The notes under the pieces: generated by a model
Databases searched by the model: none
What the model was told of the DNA's origin: nothing
The model's input: the letters and a program-made list of their open reading frames with translations, nothing else
In this document: positions 8,159-16,909 of the stretch, piece by piece
Position numbering within the stretch: the stretch's first letter is position 1
Layout of the letters: each line of letters opens with the position of its first letter
Source: Pseudoalteromonas sp. '520P1 No. 423'
GTDB taxonomy: Bacteria > Pseudomonadota > Gammaproteobacteria > Enterobacterales > Alteromonadaceae
Assembly: GCF_001269985.1 (NCBI RefSeq)
Contig: NZ_BBZB01000001.1
Coordinates: 434,001 to 498,000 of the forward strand
Reading direction: 5' to 3'
DNA: 64,000 nt
Made by a program: the position numbers and the translations under genes

Positions 8159-10417
8159 TTAAAACATTACATTAATACTGGCTTCAAAGTTTCTTCCAGA
8201 CTCTGAGTAACGGTTAACACCGTCACCATCAACACCGATACCTGGACGCATGTCAGCTTGGTCAACAAATCTCACGTTATCCCACAAGAAGTATTCCTTG
8301 TCAGTCAAGTTGTTCACACCTGCACGCAACGTGATGTTTTCTGTTACGTTGTAATAACCCGCTAAATCGATAACAGTAGCAGTGTTACTTAGGTATAACG
8401 GGTAAGTACGCGAACCATCTTCTGCATCTGTGTTATAAGCATCGTCTTTATCTTTACCTTTGGTAAAGTTAGTGTACATCGCTACACCCCAGTTATCAGC
8501 GCTATATTCAACGCTCCATACCGCATTGAACGGTTGAACAGAGAAAATAGGGTCGCCGTTGTCTTCTTCACCATCAGTGTATGCAGCTGAAAGTGACGTG
8601 TTAAAACCTGTTAAACCAAATTGGTTAAGGTCTAGATTTAACGCTAACTCTAACCCTTTAATTTCCGCATCAGCAGCATTCATAGGTGTTAAGTAACCGT
8701 CAGGATCTGGTAAGCCTGTTTCAGGGTTAGTACGTTCCACTCTTACGTTTTCAATGAAGTCTTTGTAGTCACTGAAGAAAACACCTACACGGTAATCAAG
8801 CGCACCAGCATTACCGACTAAAGCAACATCGAAGTTTGTTGCATATTCTGCTTCTAAATCTGGGTTTGGCATACTTGTGATATCGTCTGGTGTACCACCT
8901 GCGATGTATAGCTCTTCAATTGTCGGTGCGCGGAAACCTGTCGACACACCCGCTTCGATAGATAAGTCGCTGTTAATTTCGTGCTCAACACCGACCGTCC
9001 AAGTAAATTCACTGAAACTAATTTCAGTTAATAACTCTAGTTCGTCACTGAAGTACTCATCTTCGTGTGCATCATAAGTAATGTCATCAAAACGTGCGCC
9101 AAGACGAATTTGAGTGCCTGGCGTTACTTCAAACGTATCTAATGCATAAACAGTGTGAGTTTGAGATTCTGATTTTGGTACCAAAGCGCCATTGTCTGCT
9201 TCGACCCAACCTAAATCATCATAGTTACTGTTTTTAGCACGCCTACGGTAGTTTGCGAAATCTTTATCTAAGTGTTCGTAACCGTAAGTTAACTCGTGTT
9301 GTGTCTCGGCTAATTCAAATGATTTAACTAAATCAACCGTGAACTGCATAACGTCTTGATCGAAATTACGGCTGTCAATGCGGTCTTCATCTGCGCGGAA
9401 GAACGGACCAAAGTCGTAAGTTACATGCTGTGTCGTTTTAGCTTCAAAGTCGATGCTTTGGTCGTTGTAAGCGACTTCGATTCGATCAAATAATACTGTG
9501 TCTTGCTCGTGGTTTAAAAATACGCCAATGCGCTTTGTATCAGACGTGTCATCACCGATACGGTTGCTGTACCAACCGCCGTTGAATGACTGAGCGTCTG
9601 TCATCGTTTCAGTTTTGTATTGACTTGCTACTACACCAACTTCAGTGTTTTCTGGAATATGGTAAATCACTTTTGCTAAGTAACTGGTTGTATCATGCTC
9701 CTGTGGATCAGGAATTTCTCGTGCCGCCCCTTCGATATCAAGCGCATCCATGTCGTAGCTTTCATACTCATCACTATCGCGCTGTGTATACATGATCATT
9801 GACTCTAAGTTACCGGTTCTGTTTGCAAGCGACAGTGAGCCTATTTGTTCATTGTTATTACCTGAGTAACCTAATTTAACGCCTACAGCTGTATCGTTAC
9901 CTTCTGCGGCTAAAAAATCAGAAGGATCTTTTGTCGTAAATGAAACTGCACCAGATAAAGCCCCACTACCAGATAAGATAGCGTCAGCACCTTTAACAAT
10001 TTCTACACGCTTTAACGCTTCAATGTCAACGCCATTGCGAGAGCCTTTGAAGTAACCGTAAGCTTGACCACCTTCATTTTTAAGCGTTTCCCCTTGTGGT
10101 ACCCCGTCAACGGTAATCGCTACTCTATCTTCATCTAAACCGCGAATATTAAAACCTGACGAGCCCCAACGGTCATCGCCTTTTGATACGTTTACACCAG
10201 GAATATATTTAACGATGCCTTCCATGTCTTTGATTTGGTTAGTATCTATATCTGTTGCTTCAATCTTTTCAATTGTCGCATCTCGCTTAATACTTTTAGC
10301 GTGAATAACCGTTGTATTTAACGTATTAAGATCTTCGTCAGCTGGAGTTTCTGCGTAGGCTGTTTGACCGAGAGCCACAGTAATAGCAAGTGTTAAACTG
10401 GTCTTTTTCAAGTTCAT
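8159..10417 (-). CDS. TonB-dependent outer-membrane receptor (haem/haemoglobin receptor-like)
   Basis: 752 residues from ATG 10417, chosen because GGAGA lies 6 bases upstream. Signal peptide ends AYA. The plug contains IKDMEGIVKYIPGVNV, GFNIRGLDEDRVAITVDGV and RVEIVKGADAILSG, all typical. The barrel includes GFRAPTIEELYIAGG and NPDLEAEYA, which match the FRAP/NPNL boxes of haem and haemoglobin receptors. It ends with an aromatic residue (NVMF), as outer-membrane barrels do. A TonB box is not certain (TTVIHA near residue 36). Substrate may be haem or a siderophore; the neighbouring reduction and TonB genes favour an iron compound. A Fur-box-like site lies about 140 bp upstream of the start. 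Confidence 0.9.
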   Translation of the reverse strand: MNLKKTSLTLAITVALGQTAYAETPADEDLNTLNTTVIHAKSIKRDATIEKIEATDIDTNQIKDMEGIVKYIPGVNVSKGDDRWGSSGFNIRGLDEDRVAITVDGVPQGETLKNEGGQAYGYFKGSRNGVDIEALKRVEIVKGADAILSGSGALSGAVSFTTKDPSDFLAAEGNDTAVGVKLGYSGNNNEQIGSLSLANRTGNLESMIMYTQRDSDEYESYDMDALDIEGAAREIPDPQEHDTTSYLAKVIYHIPENTEVGVVASQYKTETMTDAQSFNGGWYSNRIGDDTSDTKRIGVFLNHEQDTVLFDRIEVAYNDQSIDFEAKTTQHVTYDFGPFFRADEDRIDSRNFDQDVMQFTVDLVKSFELAETQHELTYGYEHLDKDFANYRRRAKNSNYDDLGWVEADNGALVPKSESQTHTVYALDTFEVTPGTQIRLGARFDDITYDAHEDEYFSDELELLTEISFSEFTWTVGVEHEINSDLSIEAGVSTGFRAPTIEELYIAGGTPDDITSMPNPDLEAEYATNFDVALVGNAGALDYRVGVFFSDYKDFIENVRVERTNPETGLPDPDGYLTPMNAADAEIKGLELALNLDLNQFGLTGFNTSLSAAYTDGEEDNGDPIFSVQPFNAVWSVEYSADNWGVAMYTNFTKGKDKDDAYNTDAEDGSRTYPLYLSNTATVIDLAGYYNVTENITLRAGVNNLTDKEYFLWDNVRFVDQADMRPGIGVDGDGVNRYSESGRNFEASINVMF

Positions 10418-10557
10418 TTTATTCTCCGGTATTAGTGTTTCAGTCCCCATGTGAAGCGTCTTATTTGTTTAATCGTTTATCGCATTCCTTAATAACAAAG
10501 GACTAATTCGAAAGTGCGATTACATGAGGTTATTAAATTTGCGCGCATAATAATCTA

Positions 10558-10578
10558 AATGCAAATCATTATCAATTG
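10558..10578 (-). promoter_or_regulatory. Fur box upstream of the TonB receptor
   Basis: On the minus strand AATTGATAATGATTTGCATT, close to the Fur consensus GATAATGATAATCATTATC (GATAATGAT matches exactly). It lies between the ApbE fusion gene and the receptor, in position to repress the receptor when iron is sufficient. Confidence 0.75.
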
Positions 10579-10593
10579 TATTTTTAAAAATTG

Positions 10594-12081
10594 TTAATTG
10601 AACGTAATGGTGAGTGCGTCAATTTCCTTTTTGCCATTTTTCGTCAATACTTGCTTTTGATTCATCAGATTAAAAGGTAACGAAATTTTTTCGTAGTCGC
10701 CGTGCTCGCGAGACGCTTCAGCAAACAAACGATACTCCCCTTCTGGCAATGACTGCCCAAAGTCATCTCGTCCATTCCAAATCACCTCATAGTGACCTGG
10801 TCGTCTTGTTGGCCTGGCAAAACCGTCTAGCAATTGTGGCGTTTTACGTCCTTGGATACGCCACCACGAACGATTTTCTTGCATCCAGCGCTCACTTTGT
10901 CCCAATATCAATAGGTTCTTAACGACTTTCCCTTTTTTGTCGGCAATCCAAAGTGATACATAGGGCTTGCGGTACTTAGCAACATCTATTTTGGGTAAGG
11001 TAAAGCTAATTTTGGCTTGATAGCCTTTATTGGTTTGTTCGTCTGTGTGCTGTGCTTGGTAATTCTGATACCAATTATTGGACGCGTATTGGCGGCCGTC
11101 ACTGTCAATCAGCAGTGCCGCATATCTTGGATTTTTTTCCAGCCAATCTAATGCCACTGAAATGTCGCTGACAGCAAGCGCCGTCGCTAATGCATCAGCA
11201 CTTGTGGCATCTGGTGCTTTAACGATTACCGTAATAGCATTGTGTTTTGGCCAGCCATCACGCGGCGCTAAGATATGAGAGTATGCTCGACGAGCTATTG
11301 TTCTGCTGCGACTTGAATGCCCGCTGTAAGCTATCGCCCCACGATTGATATTTAAGATACCCAATCGTATTGCTTGACCATCATCGATACTATGCGGCAC
11401 AGCCAACCCAACTTGCCACTGTTGTCGATTATCACTTAATGAGGACCAATAAACACCATCTCCTCCAATGTCGATTTTGATTGCGTTGGCATTTGGCGCA
11501 GACATTTTAGCCACTTCCATTGCCTTGTCTAAAATATAGCCTTTAGCGATACCACCAAAATCCCAAGTGAAATCTTGATTCGCGATACCAGCCTTTAAAT
11601 CATCAACACTAAAGTTACTTTGTTGTGCTGCTCTTGCCGTTTTACGAATATCGACACGATTAGGGCGTTGCTGCTGTTGCTCAAACGACTGCCACATTGC
11701 AATAACATTACCTAAACGACAGCTAAATGATTTTGGCAGTGACTTTTGCCATTTCTCACAAAGCCTGATCAGTGCAACTAAATCTTTTGATGGCGCATTA
11801 GTGACACCATTTTGGTTTAATTCGCTCACTTCAGAGCTTGGTTCGTAAGTACTAAAAACGCTTGCTAAGCGATCTATTTCAGCCAGAGCAGCTGCTTGCG
11901 CTTGCTTAGCCTCGTCAATAGAACTTTTAACGCCCATTTCAAACGAGGTACCGAGCACATTCGAGCGAGTAAACTTTTGTAGTTCACTGTCTTGCACTTT
12001 TACAGCTTTTACACTGGGAGACAAAAGTAGGGCAGCCATCAAACTGATGGCTGTCCCTGCGTTACGGATTAAGTGACGCAC
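10594..12081 (-). CDS. ApbE FAD:protein FMN transferase fused to a DUF2271 domain
   Basis: I choose GTG 12081 because GGTGAG lies 7 bases before it, giving 495 residues with a signal peptide (ending VKA). Residues about 35-345 are ApbE: NVLGTSFEMGV, FSTYEPSSEVSELN, DFGGIAKGYILDKAM (flavin/Mg site) and APDATSADALATALAV near the end. Residues about 360-495 are DUF2271 (YRKPYVSLWIADKK, RSWWRIQGRK, RPGHYEVIW), paralogous to the protein at 4470-4943. ApbE enzymes attach FMN to Ser/Thr of extracytoplasmic proteins. The fusion suggests that DUF2271 helps present or dock the acceptor. No clear FMN acceptor was recognised in the window. The gene starts 4 bp after the EF-hand gene. Confidence 0.85.
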   Translation of the reverse strand: MRHLIRNAGTAISLMAALLLSPSVKAVKVQDSELQKFTRSNVLGTSFEMGVKSSIDEAKQAQAAALAEIDRLASVFSTYEPSSEVSELNQNGVTNAPSKDLVALIRLCEKWQKSLPKSFSCRLGNVIAMWQSFEQQQQRPNRVDIRKTARAAQQSNFSVDDLKAGIANQDFTWDFGGIAKGYILDKAMEVAKMSAPNANAIKIDIGGDGVYWSSLSDNRQQWQVGLAVPHSIDDGQAIRLGILNINRGAIAYSGHSSRSRTIARRAYSHILAPRDGWPKHNAITVIVKAPDATSADALATALAVSDISVALDWLEKNPRYAALLIDSDGRQYASNNWYQNYQAQHTDEQTNKGYQAKISFTLPKIDVAKYRKPYVSLWIADKKGKVVKNLLILGQSERWMQENRSWWRIQGRKTPQLLDGFARPTRRPGHYEVIWNGRDDFGQSLPEGEYRLFAEASREHGDYEKISLPFNLMNQKQVLTKNGKKEIDALTITFN

Positions 12082-12085
12082 TAGG

Positions 12086-13057
12086 CTACTCACCAATATC
12101 AGCGCTTGAAATCACACCGTCACTGTTTTTATCCCAACGCGTAAAAATACGCTTACCTGAAATTTGAAACTCTTCAAACGTCATGGCTTCATCTTTATTG
12201 TCATCTAAGGCATTGAAACGCACATAAGTTTGCTTAATTGAACCACGACGGCTTTTGTCTACCGTTTGAACAATGCGATCTTCAAATTCAATAAGGTATT
12301 CTTCAGCAGATAACACGCCATTTTTATCTGTGTCTGTTACATAAAATACAGAGCGACGTTCGTTGGTAAACTCATCTCTCGATACCGCACCGTCTTTGTT
12401 GGCATCATAAATACTTTGTAAGCCTTTTAGGTTATGAGTAGTTGGCATTTTGATATAAGAGATTGGGTTTTTACTGTACCAAGAACTACCTGATTTTTTC
12501 TTGCTATACTTTGACGCTTTTTTAGGATCTTTTTCATCAATAACGCCATCTTCGTTGGTGTCCCAACGAGCAAAAATGCGAACACCTGAAGCTTCATATT
12601 CACTCCATTCAATCGCTTTATTTTCATCTTTATCAAGCGATTTAAAACGACGGTTAGTTTGTTCTATATGCGCTTTACGACCTTGTTCATAGCGCTTGTC
12701 TAAGCGGTTTTCAAACTCATATAAATACTCTTCTACATCGACTGTGCCATTGTCGTTTGCATCAGTGGTATTGAAGCGTGTTTGACGCCATTCGTTATAT
12801 TCTGCCCACGTTAACTGTTCGTCTTGGCCTATACTGTATTGAGCAAGTAACCAATTTAAGCGCTGCTCAGTCATTGGCATAGGTCGATGTCCGCGATCAT
12901 CTTTTTTTGCTTTTTCTCTGTCTTGTTTGGTTAAAACTGCTGCCTCGGTTTTAGCCGCTTGTGTTTTAGCGACTTGCTCTGGTGCAGATTGTTCTTGAGT
13001 TGCAACACAACCACTTAACATTGCAAAGGCGATAGAAGTGAACACTATTTTTTTCAT
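12086..13057 (-). CDS. Lipoprotein with about seven EF-hand calcium-binding motifs
   Basis: 323 residues. A lipobox LSGC puts the lipidated Cys at residue 17. Canonical or near-canonical EF loops include DANDNGTVDVEE, DKDENKAIEWSE, DTNEDGVIDEKD, DANKDGAVSRDE, DTDKNGVLSAEE, DDNKDEAMTFEE and DKNSDGVISSAD, plus a degenerate one (SIGQDEQLTWAEYNEW). The loops fall in two blocks of four with matching order (…EEYL.EFE.R…R..FN.LD…F.RWD), so the gene arose by an internal duplication. EF-hand proteins are recurrent neighbours of ApbE/PepSY operons. Role unknown: calcium sensing, structural, or binding of another metal. Co-transcribed with the ApbE fusion. Confidence 0.85.
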   Translation of the reverse strand: MKKIVFTSIAFAMLSGCVATQEQSAPEQVAKTQAAKTEAAVLTKQDREKAKKDDRGHRPMPMTEQRLNWLLAQYSIGQDEQLTWAEYNEWRQTRFNTTDANDNGTVDVEEYLYEFENRLDKRYEQGRKAHIEQTNRRFKSLDKDENKAIEWSEYEASGVRIFARWDTNEDGVIDEKDPKKASKYSKKKSGSSWYSKNPISYIKMPTTHNLKGLQSIYDANKDGAVSRDEFTNERRSVFYVTDTDKNGVLSAEEYLIEFEDRIVQTVDKSRRGSIKQTYVRFNALDDNKDEAMTFEEFQISGKRIFTRWDKNSDGVISSADIGE

Positions 13058-13270
13058 TGTTAAAAATCTCTTCTTAATTAAAAACTAAAAGTGGATAAAA
13101 CTAATTCCTCAACGATAAACATCTGTTATGAATAATATTTTTCTACAAATACTTTTCTTTTAAGGGGATAAAATTAGTCATCTGGCATTTTGATAAGCAG
13201 TTGAATTAGCAATGAAATCGTCATGTGCTGCTAACATTTCACGTCAAAATTCGGGCGCATTTTAATACGA

Positions 13271-13330
13271 ACCATTATCATTTGCAATAAAACAAATGCA
13301 AATGCAAATGCAAACCGTTATCATTTATTG
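13271..13330. promoter_or_regulatory. Clustered Fur-like sites in divergent promoter
   Basis: Between the EF-hand/ApbE operon and the TonB operon. Two ATTATC/TTATCA half-site clusters (ACCATTATCATTTGCAAT at 13271 and GCAAACCGTTATCATTTATT at 13310) flank three tandem AAATGC hexamers (13294-13313). This resembles overlapping Fur boxes and would allow iron repression of both operons. Confidence 0.6.
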
Positions 13331-13385
13331 ATTTTGAAATATGCTTTATGTATAATTGCACCACTTTTTTTCTGACAGTAGTTTT

Positions 13386-14159
13386 ATGAGCCTTAGATAT
13401 TTCGGTGCGACAAGTGTCCGCTTGTTCAGCTTTTGCTTTTTGTCTATTTGTGTAATGCAATTTGCTCATGCGGAGCTAACCGCTGGCCGAATCGATAAAC
13501 TTACTCAGCAGTGGCTTGAGACCGAACGCCAAACCTCACACTTAAAAGCGAATTGGCAAACAGAGCAACCATTACTCGAGCAACGTATTAAGCTGCTTAA
13601 AATCGAGAAAAAGCAATTAAACACCTTATTGGATACCAATCAGGTGAATACAAATGAAGTAGAGAAAAAACGAGAACACTTACTTAAAAAGCAAGCACAG
13701 ATTGAAAGTGATCAATCACTTACATCTGATGCTATCACCCGATTAAAAAATCGCTTAGACAACATAGAATCACTTTTGCCGCCGCCGTTGAAAACAGATT
13801 GGCAAGTAGAGCCAAGTGATAACAATGCGGTAGTACTTGAACAACAACTGAGCCGCTTAAGTCGATTAAAAGATTTCAACGAACGTATTACGCTGCATTC
13901 AATGCGCCTGCCTAATGATCAAGGTAATGAGGTACTCGTTAAACAGCTGTACTTGGGCTTATCACAAGCCTGGTTCACTAGCCAAAACGGCGAATATTCT
14001 GGTTATGGCTTAGTTGAAAACGGTAATTGGCAGTGGCACTTCAGCCAAGAATCAAACAGCAAAAAAATACTTGATGCTATTGCTATTGTCGAAAATCAGA
14101 AAAACGCAAGTGACGTCACTTTTGATATCAAGCAATTACCAACAGGAGTAGCGCAATGA
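13386..14159 (+). CDS. DUF3450 family periplasmic coiled-coil protein of the TonB2-type system
   Basis: 257 residues from ATG 13386; an upstream TTG at 13356 is unlikely. Signal peptide ends AHA. Residues about 30-130 are charged and helical, predicted coiled coil; the C-terminal part has LYLGLSQAWFTSQNG and GYGLVENGNWQW, which are DUF3450 hallmarks. It overlaps the next gene by 4 bases (ATGA). The same gene order (DUF3450, TtpC, ExbB, ExbD, TonB, TPR) is known from the Vibrio TonB2 cluster. It probably supports energy transduction to TonB receptors; exact role unknown. Confidence 0.85.
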   Translation: MSLRYFGATSVRLFSFCFLSICVMQFAHAELTAGRIDKLTQQWLETERQTSHLKANWQTEQPLLEQRIKLLKIEKKQLNTLLDTNQVNTNEVEKKREHLLKKQAQIESDQSLTSDAITRLKNRLDNIESLLPPPLKTDWQVEPSDNNAVVLEQQLSRLSRLKDFNERITLHSMRLPNDQGNEVLVKQLYLGLSQAWFTSQNGEYSGYGLVENGNWQWHFSQESNSKKILDAIAIVENQKNASDVTFDIKQLPTGVAQ

Positions 14160-15454
14160 AAAAGGTAACCTCAATCTCCTTTTTGCGCATACTACTGAGT
14201 TGTTTTGCGGTAACTAGTTTTGCAACGGTGGCAAACACTAATATTGAGCAAGAACTATTAAAAAAAATTAGTACAGCCCAAAAAGAGTTAGCAACAACCG
14301 AATCACAAATTGCGAAAACCCGCGGTAAATTAACTAAAACCATTGTTGATTTAGAACACGAACTTGTTGATCTAGAAAAGACAACAATTAGCGCACGTAA
14401 AATTGCCGATGATAGAAACCTCAACCTAAGCCAGTTAGAAGACCGCTTGAAACAATGGCAAAGCCAGCAAAACTATCAGCAAAACTTATTACAGCAATTC
14501 TTGCGTCTTCATGCCGACTCTGTCACTAAAAATGTCACCACTGAGCAAAAACTGGCTACCGTTGCAGATATTACCGAGCGAGGAGAACTGTGGTTTGAGC
14601 CTGCTTTTACATCAGCACAATTAGTACTTGAAAGCGGTCAAATTACCGATGCTGAGCACATTAGCTATGGGCCTACTCACTGGATGTTAGATGGCGAACA
14701 AGCCTACCGCGCAGAACGTTCAGGTAAAGAGTGGATTGTTCAACAGCGTTTATCTGAGTCGATGAGTAATGCCCTTTTAGATTTAAAACAAGGCAAACCT
14801 GCGCAGCTGAGCTTTGATCCGAGTTTAAGTAAGCTTACTCAAGTACCAAAAGAAACTATTTTAGATCACGTGCACAAAGGCGGCATTTGGATCGTGCCTA
14901 TTTTAAGCTTTGCATTAGTTGCCTTAGTTATTGCCATAGGTAGAGGTTTCGCCTTGTGGCGCTTACCTAAAGTACAGCTTTTTTCACAATCTGGGCTTGA
15001 TGCGTTGGTCAATGGTACAAGTGCTCAACCTGTGATGGGTAAAATGCAGTCAACACTATTAGATATGTCAACGTTAGCGAGATCAGAGCAAGAGCGCGAT
15101 GATTTGTTATTCCAGCAATTGCAGCAAGATAAAAATACCTTAGAGAAACGTCTAACCGCCATTGCGGTTACAGCCTCGGTTGCACCACTATTAGGCTTAT
15201 TAGGTACTGTTAGCGGCATGATTGAAACATTCCGTATGATGACGTTATTTGGCTCTGGCGATCCAGAAGTGGTATCTGGCGGTATCGCTCAAGCCTTAAT
15301 TACTACTGAAATGGGCTTAGTGGTAGCGATCCCTGCGTTAATTATCCATTCGATACTCTCTCGCAAAGCAAAAGCCTACCACAGCCTGTTGGAAAACTTT
15401 GCATTAATGCTTACACAAACGCCTATTCACTCACAACAAAAGAGTGCTGCATAA
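14156..15454 (+). CDS. ttpC: TtpC-like MotA/TolQ/ExbB proton-channel protein
   Basis: 432 residues. A signal peptide or first helix is followed by a long coiled-coil periplasmic region (about 28-230). The C-terminal ExbB/TolQ domain has helices IWIVPILSFALVALVIAI near 248, TASVAPLLGLLGTVSGMI near 345 and GLVVAIPALIIHSIL near 395. This long N-terminal extension separates TtpC from ordinary ExbB. In Vibrio, TtpC is required in addition to ExbB2, ExbD2 and TonB2. It shares a base with the exbB start, so translation is coupled. Confidence 0.85.
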   Translation: MKKVTSISFLRILLSCFAVTSFATVANTNIEQELLKKISTAQKELATTESQIAKTRGKLTKTIVDLEHELVDLEKTTISARKIADDRNLNLSQLEDRLKQWQSQQNYQQNLLQQFLRLHADSVTKNVTTEQKLATVADITERGELWFEPAFTSAQLVLESGQITDAEHISYGPTHWMLDGEQAYRAERSGKEWIVQQRLSESMSNALLDLKQGKPAQLSFDPSLSKLTQVPKETILDHVHKGGIWIVPILSFALVALVIAIGRGFALWRLPKVQLFSQSGLDALVNGTSAQPVMGKMQSTLLDMSTLARSEQERDDLLFQQLQQDKNTLEKRLTAIAVTASVAPLLGLLGTVSGMIETFRMMTLFGSGDPEVVSGGIAQALITTEMGLVVAIPALIIHSILSRKAKAYHSLLENFALMLTQTPIHSQQKSAA

Positions 15455-15828
15455 TGATTGAAACATTGTTTACTCAAATTGTTGGGAGTGGTGTTTGTTG
15501 GATCATCCTAATCGTGGCACTTGTCTGTTATCAGCAACTTTTTACTATGTGGATGACGCAGCCAACACACGAAGAAAGCAGTAAAGATATTACGCCAACG
15601 CTCATTACCGTGTTGCCATTATTAGGGTTGCTTGGCACCATTATTGGACTTATAGACAGCTTTGTTGCATTACAAACTGGCGCAACAGGCACAGCGTTAT
15701 TTAGCCAAGGCATTAGTGATGCCTTGTTAACAACCCAACTTGGGCTTTTATTTGCAATTCCTGCATGGACCATTCACGGCATGTTAGTAAGCCGTCAAAA
15801 TAAGCATGGGTTTGCCAATGGCCAGTAA
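15454..15828 (+). CDS. exbB: ExbB-like proton channel subunit (short form)
   Basis: 124 residues, shorter than E. coli ExbB (about 244) but typical of the ExbB2 type. Three membrane segments are present: an N-terminal VCWIILIVALVCYQQL, then VLPLLGLLGTIIGLIDSF and LGLLFAIPAWTIHGML. The core proton-channel helices are retained. It overlaps TtpC by one base and ExbD by 11 bases. Confidence 0.85.
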   Translation: MIETLFTQIVGSGVCWIILIVALVCYQQLFTMWMTQPTHEESSKDITPTLITVLPLLGLLGTIIGLIDSFVALQTGATGTALFSQGISDALLTTQLGLLFAIPAWTIHGMLVSRQNKHGFANGQ

Positions 15829-16228
15829 ATTAAAGCAGCGACTCGACCACCAGCAGACAGCACAAGGCATCGATATGTCGCCGTTAATCGATGTCGTTTT
15901 TATTTTGTTGATATTTTTTATTGTCACCACAGTATTTGTGCGAGAAACAGGGGTTGAAGTTGATAAGCCCCAAGCGTTATCGGCTTCTACGCTTGAAAAA
16001 AATGTCATTCTAATAGCAATTACCGCTGAAGGTAATGTAGTTTACGACGGCAGTAATATTGGTGTTGTTGGTGTTCGCTCGGTCATTGAACAATCTAATG
16101 CCGATGACCAGCGCCCTGTCGTTGTACAGGCTGATAAACAAGTACCTACTGAGCAACTTATTGCCGTGATCGATGAAGTAAAGCTCGCTGGCGTTAGTAG
16201 CGTAAGTATCGCTTCATTAAAGCCTTAG
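15818..16228 (+). CDS. exbD: ExbD-like biopolymer transport protein
   Basis: 136 residues from ATG 15818 (MASKLKQR); ATG 15806 in frame would overlap exbB by 23 bases. One transmembrane helix, MSPLIDVVFILLIFFIV, carries the conserved membrane Asp that takes part in proton flow. A periplasmic domain (VVVQADKQVPTEQLIAVIDE) follows, as in ExbD/TolR. Works with ExbB and TtpC to energise TonB. Confidence 0.9.
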   Translation: MASKLKQRLDHQQTAQGIDMSPLIDVVFILLIFFIVTTVFVRETGVEVDKPQALSASTLEKNVILIAITAEGNVVYDGSNIGVVGVRSVIEQSNADDQRPVVVQADKQVPTEQLIAVIDEVKLAGVSSVSIASLKP

Positions 16229-16232
16229 TATC

Positions 16233-16901
16233 ATGTCAAATACCGCACTAATTACACCAACTCGCCCTGTGCGCCAAATGAAGCAACGCCTATTTACGAG
16301 TATATTAAGTATCGCATTTTTAACCACGCTCATGGCAGTGTTAATTGTCGCCCAATACTTACCAAGTCTGATCGAGCCAGAGGTAGAAGTAAGACGTTTA
16401 AGTGCCGCTTTACCACCGCCTCCACCACCGCCTGCACAGCCACAAGCTCAGCAACAACAAGATATTACCTTAGATATTGCTATTGAAGGTACAGGGGCAA
16501 TATTACCCAATATTGAAGTACCAAAGACTATCGATATCGATATCGATAAACCAGACGTCCCTGATATTACAATGAATGAAGTAAGCTTTGTCGACTTTAC
16601 GCCTAACATAGAAATTTTCAAACTAAATCAACTAGATAGATTACCAAGCCTATTAACCAAAACTCGTATTACCATGCCTGACAGTCTCAAAAAGCGAGGC
16701 GTTAAAAAAGTACATATGCGATTAGATATCACGATAAATACGACGGGCAAAGTGACACTTAATCGCATTGTCGAAAACCCTTACGAAGAGCTTAATAAAG
16801 AAATTAAACGATTGATTCAACGCAGTAAATTCACTGCACCACAAAAAGAAGGTGTTGCTGTTAAAGCACGTTTTATTTGGCCATTAGATATTACCGCGTG
16901 A
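16233..16901 (+). CDS. tonB: Energy transducer TonB (TonB2 type)
   Basis: 222 residues with one N-terminal membrane helix (ILSIAFLTTLMAVLIVAQYL), then a proline run (PPPPPPPAQPQAQ), an acidic spacer and a C-terminal domain that ends in a beta-rich segment (VKKVHMRLDITINTTGKVT, KFTAPQKEGVAVKARFIW). Length fits the TonB2/TonB3 class. It spans the periplasm and transmits proton-motive force to receptors such as the one at 8159-10417. Starts 4 bp after exbD. Confidence 0.88.
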   Translation: MSNTALITPTRPVRQMKQRLFTSILSIAFLTTLMAVLIVAQYLPSLIEPEVEVRRLSAALPPPPPPPAQPQAQQQQDITLDIAIEGTGAILPNIEVPKTIDIDIDKPDVPDITMNEVSFVDFTPNIEIFKLNQLDRLPSLLTKTRITMPDSLKKRGVKKVHMRLDITINTTGKVTLNRIVENPYEELNKEIKRLIQRSKFTAPQKEGVAVKARFIWPLDITA

Positions 16902-16909
16902 GAGATACC

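Noticed and set aside
8877..9795. Plus-strand frames inside the TonB receptor gene
   Set aside because: Antisense shadows of a well supported receptor gene.
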